Shown here: piece by piece, positions 1 through 12,600 of the stretch
How positions within the stretch are numbered: position 1 is the first letter of the stretch
Layout of the letters: every line of letters starts with the position of its first letter
NCBI RefSeq assembly: GCF_963576615.1
Contig: NC_088716.1
Span: 124,001-188,000, forward strand
Direction: 5' to 3'
Length of the DNA stretch: 64,000 bases
From: Watersipora subatra
Taxonomy: Eukaryota; Bryozoa; Gymnolaemata; Cheilostomatida; Watersiporidae
Made by a program: the position numbers and the translations under genes
Notes under the pieces: generated by a model
The model's input: only the letters and a program-made list of their open reading frames with translations
Database searches by the model: none
What the model was told of the DNA's origin: nothing

Positions 1-1056
1 AATGAGACAGCAAAACAACAACTACTAAAGAACATATAAATACTGTTTGACAAAAGTTTTGACATTGCCCAAAACCTCCAGCTAAACTTGAGGTTTCAAC
101 AGAATCCTTTTGATATTATAGCTTGCATACAATTAATGAACATAGCTTGGCTGGTTGTGACTGCGTGTACACTGCAAATAGCTTGAGGAAAGATTTGGCT
201 ATTTGAAATGACATCATTCTAATAAATTGGGAGTGGAAAAGGCACTGACTGAAATGGAAACTAGTGTTTGGGTGTTGTGAATGTGTTGGAAACTAACATA
301 ACTGACTTAGTCATAACATATTCAGGAGTATATTAATGAGCTTATGATGATAGAGCTAGCTGAAGGACTTGGATGAAATGTGCCTGATCATAATTCTGCA
401 AGAGTGTATATCTATATATATAAATCTCAATGTTTGTCGTCAGCCCAGTTATTGCGAGTAAAAATTAGGAATAAAAAATCTGCCTCGCAGATGATTTGAT
501 CTCAGAACCTCCCTGTCGGCAGGCCAGCAATCTAATCCACTACAATATGATAGCAAAACTTTCAATGGCTGCTAGCATTTTCATTGCATCGGTTAAAATA
601 ATCAAGCTTGAAGCTCATGGAGTCATTAACTAAACAGTTGGTTATAGTTACGCAAGACGTAACTATTATTTAGTCGTCTGCAGACGCAGTCATTGTTTTA
701 GTAAAGATAAGTTTACCTACGCTGGCTTACCAAGTATGTTACTCAAATTCATTGCGTTGTTGTTTATTACTCGTGCAACTCTGCCGGGCATTTGGCTAAA
801 ATATATTAATGTGGGAGTCGGTCTGTCCAGTGATAGAGATCAGAGTTTAGTGACAAAAATACGCTTCACAGATAATTGGATTTTGGAGCTTCTAGTCCTA
901 GAGGCCACGAGTTTACCCATTAGACTATGCTTTCAACTGAGTACAGCAATCAATAATCGTGAAGACATTCATTACATTGGTTATAATATACATAACAACA
1001 TTGTGTCACACGCTTGGCTCTCAGCCTCACCAGATGAATGCACGGAGTAGAAGGAG
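1..1056. other. AT-rich stretch without a recognisable gene
   Basis: I see no exon chain here. The longest open frame (736-1050, plus) has no motif and overlaps other open frames, so I do not call it a gene. A degenerate tRNA-like repeat lies near 465-560. Confidence 0.5.
420..560 (-). repeat. tRNA-derived SINE-like remnant
   Basis: Read on the minus strand, 560-480 resembles a decayed tRNA-like head: a box-B-like stretch (GGTTCTGAGATCAAATC) and then an AT-rich tail. Similar heads occur at 44119-44216, 47040-47190, 50100-50270, 54776-54935, 57563-57706 and 59150-59300. No cloverleaf could be folded by eye, so this is a repeat and not a tRNA gene. Confidence 0.35.
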
Positions 1057-1059
1057 TAA

Positions 1060-2324
1060 TGGTGCGTTTACACTGGCCGATTTTGTCACCGATTTTGTCG
1101 TGCACAGACAAATTTGATGAGTCGGTGTCGGTAGGTGTGAACAGATAGATCGGTGTCGGCACCGATCTGAAAGTCGGTGTCGGAGAAACCCAGCAGTGCC
1201 CGGTTGCACCGACAAATCGGACGCTCATCAGCCAATCAGAAGCTAGGAGCCTCTGATTAAATGAGCCTAGGCTTTAATGACAGTGCTAAGTTTATGAAAC
1301 GAAAGGGCTAGGTTTAATGAGAGGCTAGGGGACTGTCATTAAACTTTCCCTCGTTCTCTTTTTAATAGTGAACCAGCATGGCTAGCAACGATGTGAACGC
1401 GAGAGTACCAAAAAATCAAGTTAGTTCTTTTATTTAAATTAATTAAAAGTGAATAGTCAGTTGTACGACTACTACTAGTTCTACTACTAGTACTATTGTA
1501 AAGGAATTTGCAGGCCCTTACTTGGCACGATCTAGATTATGTCATACAGAAATAAATTGCGTGTGAAATCATTCAATGTTTTATTAGCGAAGGAAATTCA
1601 CTAGCCGAGGAGCGTACGGCCATTTTCTCTGTCTACTAAGTGAGCGTTGCTCCCTTATATACAATAAAAATGCCCGTTCCGGCCAACGGGACCAAGTGAG
1701 AACACCGGCTAACAATGTTTAAATGGCCAATAATTAGGCCCGCTAGTGCGTTGATATGACATCATAAACGACGACAATTCATAGCGTAACGAGTAACAAG
1801 GCCAACAATAAAAAGGGAATAAAAAGGACAACCCATATAATAAAATATTTACAGACATATAAAATATATACCAACAAATAATCACCACACTACTTCTACC
1901 ACAAATATACATTCACCATTCAATTTTCTTCATTATTCATTTTATTTATTATAATTACTCAGACGAAAGAACTGTACGTACAGTTCTTTGCTCGGATTTT
2001 CATTGCCTCATCATTCATTCATTGCTTGGCATTCAGTAGTTGCTTCTAGCGGTAGTAGTAGGAGCAGTAGTAGTGTAGTACTAGCATATAATTTTCCACA
2101 TCAAGCGTGTTGATTTTTATGTGTACTCGTCTTCGCGTGGTCGGGTGAAGGTCAAAACGGCGAAACGCTGTGATTGGCTGTTGGTACCGACAAAAATCGT
2201 TTGATCATTGCAATGTAAAGGGGGAGTCGGTGTCGGTACCCATGAGTGAAATGTTGGAGGTACCTGTCTGAGTCGGGGTCTTGGCAGCTAATTGAAGTCG
2301 GTGTCGGCCAGTGTAAACGCACCA
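1060..2324. mobile_element. PIF/Harbinger-like non-autonomous DNA transposon
   Basis: The ends are a perfect inverted pair, TGGTGCGTTTACACTGGCCGA at the left and its complement ending at 2324. They are flanked by TAA at 1057-1059 and 2325-2327. A 3-bp TWA target duplication is the known signature of PIF/Harbinger elements. Subterminal copies of the motif TCGGTGTCGG lie at both ends in opposite orientation. The 1,265-bp interior has no transposase-like frame, so the element would depend on an autonomous relative. The family call rests only on the target duplication and TIR style. Confidence 0.75.
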
Positions 2325-2367
2325 TAACAAAAGCAGCTTATAAACAGTTGTAGGTAGTAGGCCTATA

Positions 2368-3165
2368 CCCTAGGACACTTATAATTCGCTAGTATTTAGT
2401 TTCGTGAGCAGCATACAGAGTAAAATTTCGCAGCAACTTAATTTCGCAGCTCTGATGAGTGCGAAAACATAGTGATGTGAAAATAAATGCAGTGGAACAA
2501 ACATAATTAGATTCATCAGGTCCAGTTCACTGTTACGAAACTGTTTTCAATTTGCGACTAGTTTGTATTTGTAAACCGCAGTTAGAAATGTGTTGACGAG
2601 ATTGATAATGCAATTTGATCGCTTGCTGCCATTTGCTTCTTGGACTATCAATGATGTCAAGGTCCCTCCCGCCGTGACTGATGCGGTGCCAATATGAGAT
2701 CTCAAGTATTTGTAGCATGCGGTGGCCACGGCTCCGGGTTGTTATTGTTTTTGGTTGGTAATAAAATTCATCACTACAATAATTATTATTAAATTTTATG
2801 ACTTTCCATACCAGACTTTCATCCGCATCAGTTACAAATTCAGTGGCTAAACTAATATCATCATCTTCCTCATTTGTCTTGGCTTTTCCACAAAAAACCT
2901 GTTATCGTAATTTGCTTTGCCTTGCAGCTCAATCGGTGTATTAGCTATAATCAGTTTAGCATAAATTGCCCAATGAGCCAACCACACACGAAAAATGCCT
3001 GCATTTCTAATGTGTATGACGATTTTGTTGTGAATATTAATGACCAAAGCTATTAATTTCGCGTTTTCACTCGTTCGTTATGTTAGTTTAGTTTCGCTCA
3101 TGAAATTTTCGCGAAATGCTGACTCCGCGAAAGTTAGATGAGGCGAACACATAAGTGTCCTAGGG
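2368..3165. mobile_element. TA-flanked MITE, family 1, long copy
   Basis: Inverted ends CCCTAGGACACTTAT and ATAAGTGTCCTAGGG are each flanked by TA (2366-2367 and 3166-3167), as for Tc1/mariner-type insertion. A shorter copy with the same ends lies at 54341-54760. It lacks much of the interior, so the two are internal-deletion relatives. No coding capacity is seen. Confidence 0.75.
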
Positions 3166-3317
3166 TAGGGTAGGAATGGCATTTGTTGTTTGAAAAGGTG
3201 TTATCAACTATCGTTGGAGTTGTCCCATCGATAGCGATAGTATCGAACTATAAATGAGCAGACAGAGTTCACCGATAGCTATCGAGTGACTTGGCAGCTG
3301 GTAAAACTATCGAATTA

Positions 3318-4110
3318 CCGTGACTGAAAAGATCGAGGATTGTGGGAAGGAATAGGAAAAGGTGTTCGAGTTATCAGAGCGTTCAAGTTATCAGAGCACT
3401 CTCACAAGTCCATGTATTTATTAGTAGATAAATGTACAAACTATATATAAATCAAATGCATAGATGGCTTGTTGCAAATTAAAAGGCGTTTAGTGTAAAG
3501 TTAAAAAAAAAATTTCATCAGAAAGTATCGAGACTTTTCTATTATTTTAGATTGATTTGTTTTTTGAAGTGATGTGATTGCCATGATGTTTTCAGATTAA
3601 AATTAGCCAAACTTGATCGCTGTTGAAATGCTCAGAAAAAAAGACCTCTTTTTTGAGCATTTCAAACAATGATATACAGCCCCCAGGAATGATATACATG
3701 GGGCTGTATATCATCGTTTTAACCAAGATAAAGTTTGCCAATTTTTTTAAAAGTTTATTTGAAGGTTAGCTCACTTTTCTTAGCTTTCGGAGGGCCATCG
3801 CTAATCGGATGATTGGCAAAATTTGATTTTTGCAAACCTTTAGAAAAGTTGTTACCGAAAATATTTTGCTGATGATGGTAATAACAACATCTAAGAACTA
3901 CTAAGAGTTGAGGTTTGTCTCTATGGCTTGGAATAAAGCGATATTTTAAAGCGATATCAACCGTCGTTGTAGCCGTTGGGCAAAAAACTGTTCGAGTCAA
4001 CCAAGTTGAGGTCGAGTTATCTAAAACAATTTATCATCGCGTGGGAACGGATCAAACAAATCCATTGGAGTTAACCATGTGTTCGAACTATTCGACGGCG
4101 ATAACTATCG
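3318..4110 (-). mobile_element. Old pogo/Tigger-like MITE copy, opposite orientation to 26662-27274
   Basis: Blocks read on the minus strand match the intact element at 26662-27274: the GTTCGAGTTATC repeats near 3364, the TTGGGCAAAAAACTGTTCGA block near 3976, and the GGAACGGATCAAACAAATCC block near 4046. The outer ends are eroded. The middle (about 3540-3770) carries extra sequence shared with 47200-47350 and 59345-59400 (AGATTAAAATTNGCNAAACTTGATCG) plus a hairpin, so another repeat probably inserted there. It sits within GATA/ATCGAT-rich DNA running to about 4250. Confidence 0.6.
3668..3717. repeat. Hairpin-forming inverted repeat
   Basis: AATGATATACAGCCCC is followed by its near-complement GGGGCTGTATATCAT a few bases later. 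The motif GATATACAGC recurs in the hairpins around 43925 and 44010. Confidence 0.6.
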
Positions 4111-4249
4111 AGTTATATTATTTTTTATTATTCAAATACGATATATTTGTTTCGGATGTTTCGATAGGCTAAAATAGGCAACATATTCATATCGAGAAAG
4201 ACAACTATTGACTTTCGAAATCGACTATCGAGCTATCGTGCAACCCTAG

Positions 4250-6475
4250 TATAGTGTAAAGGTAATGTATTAGGTAATATAGTGTAGGCATTGTAATGTC
4301 AATTGTAATGTAAGGTAATGGTAATGTAAAGGGCATTCACTCACTATTATATATGAGTTTAATAAGTTACACAAAGGCTACAGTTTAGACACCCAAAACA
4401 GTTCTCACATGTCAGGCAATGTCTCAGTGTCTTGATTTTCCTTTTGGCCATTTTTTAAGGAAGACTAAGAACTGAACAAATTATGGCCTATATGAATAGA
4501 TCACATTTTTACAAAAAATATCAGGAGTAGGCTACAATGACCGATGATGAGAGTGGAATGAAAAAGTGAAAAGTGATGACAGTGTAGAATGTTTTTAATC
4601 TTTCATTTATTTTTTACAATTTAAATGTTTGTTGGTTACAACTAGTCTGTTTCTGCTTACAAGTACAACATATGTGACTATTAAAATTGGAACTCAGCCA
4701 TCAAATTAAGGAACTTTGCTCCTACATTATTGGAGAAGAGAAAGCACAAAAAACTGTTATGAAAATACTTATTATTTTTAGCTACGGCGGTTTCATGATG
4801 GCGGTGATTAACTGTACGTTTTTGGGCTTTCAAAAGCTTGTAATCACATTTCCACATATTTTGCACCTACAACACAACAGAGTAAGACATGGTGAATCTT
4901 TTGATACCAAATAACTGTAATGTGAATTTTGTTGCAAGCATACCTTTAACACTAACGCTTCAATCAGCTATTCAAGTTTTTGCATTAATTCATCATTAAG
5001 TTTGATTAATCGTCATGCCCTTCTGTTTAGTTCACAAAAACAATATAACATATTTTTTATAATTTATTATTGCTTCTAAACTAGTAAAATTAGAATTTAG
5101 CTATTAAATTAAGGCACTTTGCTCACATCTTATTGCAGAAGAGAAAGCACAAAGGAGCTGCTATGAAAATACAGCCCATACCGCAGTTCATACGCTCAAA
5201 ACGGTCGATAGACGCGTGTAGCTTATCCACGAAATCGGTCATGCTTCATGGTCGCCTGATCTCGTCGATGGGCGTTCTACGACGCATACGGTCGAATTGT
5301 CCCTAACGATTCTGCACCCAATGAAAAGTTGTGTTTTATCTCTATATCTATGCCGAGCCGTAGATTTTTTTGTTAGGTGCGCTGTTGTATTCGGACAGCA
5401 CCGCTTGCGAAGGGATAAATATTTATTATTTTGCTTGACAATTCTTCAGCACTAATAACTTGAACACAACGCTTCGCAAGACTACTAAACTACTAAGTCT
5501 CATAGATTTTGGCTCGTGGAAACGCTCAAAGAACTTGTGGAGTCTGGTCGTGTCAGGAGAAACAGAATGAGAAAAGGTCTATACTTTACCAATTATTATA
5601 TTTGACTATAAACCATTATTTTTTTGTTATTATTTACTAAAATTAATATATTCAATATCATATATAATTATTTATGTATTTAAAGTTGGTTTATTCAATC
5701 TTGACTTATGATAATGGATGGGCTTGTATTTGGTAACCTTTGGTGAATGATTTTCTGGCTCCGTAAAAGAGCTAGTATAACAAAATGCCGCGACGAAAAT
5801 GAAATTCTTTTTCTGAGTGACAGGCGAGACAGTCTGGATACCCTATTTCTGAGAAAAATTGAAGCGAGTCTCTATAACATACAATTAAATGAATACATTA
5901 AATTTGCACTTGTGACACATGACACTAGAAGTAAGATATTAAGCCACCAACACCGAACAAATGTGTGGCGATTTAGCTTTTACAATCGCATTAAAAACCA
6001 AGTTAAAATCTATTTTCCGCCCACAGACAATCAGACTAATAATACTCACTGATATGCACAAATACTCATATATATCATTTATATCACCTTTGGCCTTAGA
6101 CAATCGGACTGATGATACATAAATACTCGTATATATAGTTTTTACCACTTTATAACCCTCATTTTATGCCAACAACTATACTTTGATTCACTTTACTCAG
6201 AGCTCAGTTAATACTCGGTGATACAGGTTAATATACCCTACATGCCTTGAACTGGCATTTAGGATCAATTGGAAAGTAAGTAGGATCGTTGGTTCAGCAA
6301 GGCCCAGTGCTGGCTTTATATTTTTTGAGCATTTATCATGAACTACCACACTGTCAAAAAGTTTGACAGTGATGCAGTTTTATTAATATGCCATGTGTAG
6401 CGTAATTATGGGTATCATGATTCTTGCCTAGTTGTTAACATGCATTGTATGTTTCAAGAGAAGAGGCAGAGTAAG
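4250..6475. other. No recognisable gene; local direct repeats
   Basis: GTAATG-rich simple sequence lies at 4255-4330. A direct repeat of about 93 bp pairs 4680-4772 with 5084-5176 (both contain AGAGAAAGCACAAA). A short tandem lies at 6030-6135 (AATACTCRTATATAT). The block 5355-5575 is present again in inverted orientation at 28480-28712. The open frame at 5747-6052 shows no known motif, and I do not support it as a gene. Confidence 0.5.
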
Positions 6476-6663
6476 AGCCAAAAAAAGCCCAGGAGAGTCT
6501 CCATAAATTGAATAATGCAATTGACAACAGTAGAATAGCAGCAACCACTTTTACAGGTGAGAGCCGAAGCAAAGGAAATACTATTATTAAATCAATGTGC
6601 TGTTGTGTGCTTTCTATTCTTGTTTGTATTTTTTAATTACCAATATTGATTTTCATATTATAG

Positions 6664-9600
6664 ATACGTCAGCTTGTGATATGGAAATTGGTGATGGCAG
6701 TGGAGGTGATGTCATAACAAACACAGGCTGCATAGGTAATAAAGACCCAGCACACCTACCACGGGGATTATCAGAATCAAGTGAATCGATTGGTTGCAGG
6801 CTTAATTAACCATACCCTTATACCCATTTAGCAAAACTTATACAAGGTGGCTGTACCAATGAATCATTGCACTCACATGATGATAGGACTGGTCAAGGTC
6901 AATCAAATCAAGTGCTGCCTACTGCTCAAATAGAATATCTTGAAACCTACATGTGGTCTCTAGAAAAGACTTGGTATGGACAGTTTTGGTCTATAGCCAA
7001 TGAAGCTGGCTACGTTTTGTGGCATTTGTGCATGGCTGGCTGTTTGTATTGCCAAAAATCTTAGACCTAAGGTCATTTGACTGAACAAGCTTGAATCTAC
7101 CGCTATAATGAGTCTGCTGCAATCTGATTGGTACTTTTACATGTCTGAGAGGTTGTAAAATGAATATTTGTTTCCTCATACATCTTATAATTTATTAATA
7201 TTCATGTTTAACTAACACACTGGTTGTACTATCTAATGTATTATTGTAGATGAAACTATTTTGACCAGACTAAAGTCATTGAGACACCGTAAGAAGACTA
7301 ACATCCAGACCCAGAAAGGGAATTGGGATCTTCACCGAGAGGAGATTGGGAGATTGTTTGCAGATGGAATGAGAGTGCGAAAAATGAGAGTTGGTGAGCA
7401 TCCCTGTGTTATTCCGTTATCTGAGATGATCAAGAATATGTCGAATATATATATATCACAAATTCAGAAGATAATAAAAGGCGATTATGTTTTTCATTTT
7501 TCATATAATTTTACAGATGATCGTCAGTCTGCCATTCATCAGGTTTGCCCAGACTGCAATGGAACCGTGTTCTGTCTACCTGGTAGATATGAGATGGTTA
7601 GAATTATTTCTTTTGAAGGTATGTTTTCAACTGAATTGATTGGTTATACTAGCAAAGGTTAGCTTTACGAGCACTAGGTTAGCTGTATTAGTATAGGCTA
7701 CCCTAGGTTACCTGTACTAACATAGGCTACTCTAGGTTAGATGTACGAAAATAGACGTTTTGGTCTGTGAAGCATGTTCGTGGTCTTCTTGGCGGGAGCC
7801 TCAACAGCTGGTCCAGTATGGACTTTGGCCTGTTGACGTTGAGGGAAGAGCCTACTTCAACTTTAGTTTTCTTCTGAGTGCTTCAATCCTGCAGCACTTC
7901 TCACCATCTCTAAGCCTTAAAAGTCTGTTAGATTCCGTCAGCTTTATCTCATCCTTGGATGGCGAGGTATTACATCTGATCGTTATGTTCACAGTGGATG
8001 TTAGTGATATCATCATTATATAACGTGTAGAGTGTCGAGCTATATAGTCAGCCAACTTGCGCAATGCCGCATTTGTCATCAAGCAAGGCTCCAATTAGCA
8101 GAAAAACTAGACACAGAGTCTTTTGTGACATTTCTTTGACTTTTCCATTAGATTTGAAAGGTGTTGTGTTGTTATTTAGAGTTTCATGCTCCAACAAGAT
8201 GTCTTCAACTATTCAATGTCGGAATGGAGGATTCAAGAGACAGACTATTTATCTAAAGCTACCGGTGGTAGTTTGTTCAGTTGCCCTGCATGTTTGGACA
8301 AGCCCCATGCGATTCACATTGACGGGAATGCAAAACTATTTCACTATAGAGCTGCCGGCAGGTATGATATCTAATGAAAAAACCATATATCAGATTTTTG
8401 CATTCTCTGTGTTTACAGATAGTAAGAATTTAATATGGGTTAATTTCATTTTGGGACAGTGGGTTCTGCCTATCATCAAATCTTCAAATTACTAAGCACT
8501 AGCTCCATTCAGCATATAAAATGTTTGGACGCACCCAACGCTTTTCATATGATGTTGTGTGTTTAAAGTTTTGATGTGCAACTATATTATTCGCATTATA
8601 TTACTAGATTTACCAAGTAGGGCTATTGTGTAGTAATTCAAAGAGGCGGCCTTTGTTTATTCATTTTTTAATTTGATTCTGCTCATTGATCTTAGAGTTT
8701 CATCAGGAATTGAGGAGCCAAGTGAGTTTTTTGTTTCTACCAGTGACGTTGAAGAGCAGGTCACGCGTATAGAGAACAGCAAACACAATTCGGTGAGTTT
8801 AAGGTCGTCAAAACTATCTAGCAACCTCATTAGTCTTAATCACAGCCAAGTTTTTAAACCCTGTTGATTAAAAACCATCCAATCACAATTCAGTTGTAAT
8901 GCATTTCTGAAATCTCATACCTTATGAAGACCCAGAATAGGTACCCATAGGTATAGCAGAATCAAGTGAATTGTTTGGTTGCAGGCCTAATAAACCCCAT
9001 ACAGCAAGGTGGCTGTACCATTGAATAACCAATCAGTGCACTGAATTGATAGTGCTGCCATCCACCCGAGTTAAAAAAATCTTAGTAAGTTTGATGGGTC
9101 AAATTTAGAATATTTTAAAAACTATATGGAATATCTTGAAAAGATAACTGCTGGGAAGTCCTGGTCTATAGCCAATGAACCTGGCCAATTGTGGTTGTCT
9201 TTATATACCTCAATTATCTAGATTGTTATTACAGGTCTCCAATAGATGTGGTGATATGGTGTGGAAGGCTGCGTCTGCCAAAGGAAAAGCATTCTCCAAG
9301 AAGGATGTGACTGGTTGTTTGCTAGCCACATGCCGCCACTGTTTCCTGTTGAAGGGATTGGATATGACTAGGGGGGAGATATACGCGTATCCATACACTA
9401 TGCAGGTATTGGTGGTTGTCCATAATACCTCATCATCGGTCCAGTCAACCTTTTTTATTGTCACAGAAAAAATTCACAAACCTCTCTAAAACCTACAACT
9501 TCTTTTCTGGCGACAGGAATGTCTGTCTACTTATTACAATGGTCTTTCTATTGCAGAAATCTTAAATAGTTTTTGCTATGATGCTCCCTCCATAAAGCTA

Positions 9601-12600
9601 ATGTATTATGTTTTTAGAGAGAATTTCAAGGTGCAAAATTCATTGCCCTTGATACAATGTGCAGATACTGGCCTTGGCTAGAGCGGCTGGAGAGGCTACC
9701 ACAGCAGCAACGCCCGTTCCTTAGTATCATGCACGCCAAAGCTCACCGTTGGAGTTGTCAGGTATCTCTCTAATGAACAAAGCTCACCGTTGGAGTTGTC
9801 AGTAATCTGTCTAATGAATAAAGCTCAGAGTTGGAGTTGTCAGTAATCTGTCTAATGAATATAGTAATCATTCATCTACTTTAGTTTAAGTTTCGTATTA
9901 CCAAAATTTTCTTTTTTTGCTTTATTCAGATGAAATGGAGTGGAAGAGTCACTGAAGGAACAGGATTAAGTACTGGGGAGACTACAGAACTTGTTAATAG
10001 CTACATGTCCCGATTGGGAAAAGTAACAAGACACATGACATCAGATGGTGAGTTTATTCAGTGAGCACTATTTTATATATTGTCAAGGGAGGTATCTTTT
10101 AGGCCTTAACTGTCGGGTAAGCTAATAACTTACCTGATAGTTAAAACCTATCGGGTAAGTTATTAGCTTTGCATTTGACAATGTTAAACGTATTGTACCA
10201 CTGTGATATGTTTTATAACTTGGTTAATGACAATACACATTGGTGACTTTGGCGCCTATTGTGCCTAAGTGCCAACTTGTCAATGGTATGACTTCCCAAT
10301 TTATTCTCTTGTTTCAAGGTAGACGGAGACGCTTGGAGCAAGGGGCAGCTTTTTGGAATCTCCGAAAGTTTGTCAATCTGCCCAAACAGATATTTACATC
10401 TCATTCCAAAGTATGTAGAAACGGCAATCATAGGATGAAATCGTACTGTTACCCAGGTTCAATTTGTTTTAACTATTGACAAAAAAGCCAAGCTTTCTCA
10501 ATAAATAATTGGCTTTATTGCAGTTATACAACAAGTGAAGAATTATAGTGCCGAGTACGTCTCATTTTAGGCCAATAAACAACTACCCATTCTAGAGGCA
10601 CAAGTGGATGCACACTGCCACTCATTTGGGTTAACTTTAGCTGAACTTGAGGCCAGAGCAATCCTTGTTGCCAAGCCGCCGCCAAGTGAGTTTTTTACTT
10701 ATACTATTTCCGAATGCTTAGAGAATAAATGATTGTTTTTCTGTGTCAATTAGCAGTGGATGATATGTATTTCATGATAATGCTCATAATAATATGAGTA
10801 TGAATAATATGAGGCCCTGATGCAAAGATGACGTTTCACGTTTCATGGTGAAAGATGCTCATTGTAGTTTATAGTAACAACTAGCTGTGCCTCCGGCGTT
10901 GCCCGGGTATTAAAAATCAGCTTATAAACAATGAGGAGTGATGAGAGTTGCCTGCCACTTAGCCTGTCTTGAAAAACTGTAGTTTTTGCGTAGTTGTCCC
11001 CCGTCGAGCAGGCGAGCAACACAACAGCTTGTCACAAGATGTACTGCACCTGATGCATCAGCTGCACTTATAGGGAGTTGTTCTCTTCCATCTATGCGGC
11101 TTGGTGGCAATGTTATGTCGGCCGCTCCATTGGTAATCATAACCGATTTCGCGCAAAAATTTATGGAGAAAGAAATAAGATTATAACGCTTAACTAGCGA
11201 CCAGTCTCTGCGATAAACTTTAGTAGAACTTGAGAACTTAGGCAACAACAGCGACTAAACATGTCATTATTTGTGCGCTCAGTCAGTTTAATTTCTATTT
11301 TTGTATCAGTCAGTTTTATTTGTTCTTATGGATTTTATTTTCAATTTATCTTATTCTTAAATTCTACTAAAGTTTACAACAGAGTTGTAAACAACCAACA
11401 GTCTTTGGTTAAACGTTGTAATCTTATTTCTTTCTACATAGTTTTTTGCGCGAAATCGGTTATGATTACCAATGGAGCGACCGACATAGCATTGCCACCA
11501 AGCCGCATAGACGAAAGAGAACAACTCCCTAAAAGTGCAGCTGATGCATCAGGTGCAGTACGTCTTTTGACAAGCTGTTTTGTTGCTCGCCCGCTCGACG
11601 GGGGACAACCCTACAAAAAACAACATTTTGTCAAGACAGGCTACCTGCCACTTTGCTATTAGCCTGGCACACTGCCACTGGAAAATTCCATTAAGCTTGC
11701 TAATAAGCGTTAGGCTTCTAATGACATACGCCATGATGTTGCGTCAGCATTGTCCAGCTGTAGCTATTTTAATAATAGCAATTTTAATAGTAGCTATAGC
11801 CGGAATACACACATACATACTTTGAGAAGTATATATATAGATGTATGATTAGAATGTTGTGATTGATATATTGTATTATCTTTCAGAACCAGATAACATA
11901 CAAGCTGTCTTAGAAGACCTCAGAGTCAATATCCTGCGGCAAGAAGATGTTCTTAAGAAATCAGGTAGGTTTGTCAGGTGATCTCTCTGAAAAAAATCAA
12001 AGTTAAAAATTTTCTATGTATTGTGTTATCGAGAATGTAATTGATATTAACAGAGAGTGGAAAAATTGCACAGAAGTTGAGATCGTGTCTGCGTGCAAAC
12101 CATTGCAGCTATAAGAAAAAGGCTTTAGAGTACAGCAACCTCCATCTAGAAACGACAACAGAAGAGCTGCAAAGCTGTTTGAAGTCAGGGTTATTCCCAT
12201 GGGCAGTTGTCCATGGAGGTAAGTTTTTTCATGAAATATCAATTCCCCGCAACAAATCCAGACATTCCTTGTTCAACTTTTACACATGAAAACCCTATAT
12301 TAGCAAGCCATGCTGATGTCACTTTTTGATGTTTCAGATATAACCTTCTCACAGGATGTTCTTAAGGCAGTGGAGAGCTATCAATTGTGGCAGAGAACTG
12401 TAGAAGAAATCCCTATTCTAGAACAGGAAAGCATACAATGATAAGAACAATAGGTGAGTTTCTTATCCGTGTTTGTAGATGCTTAATATACATGATATAG
12501 TATCAATAGTGATGTCTCAGTTGTTTTTAGCAAGTCCATTCTATAACAAATTGTCTACAACATCACGTTGAAACATAAGATACTTTTTTAATTATTTAGT

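Noticed and set aside
8030-8160. Possible extra exon of the KDZ-like gene starting after GTGTAG
   Set aside because: The exon ending at 7966 and the exon starting at 8180 already share phase 0 and give a continuous KDZ-like sequence; the extra stretch has no similarity to the family as I know it.
9518-9600. Possible KDZ exon after GGCGACAG
   Set aside because: No suitable donor follows, and the flanking exons join in phase without it.
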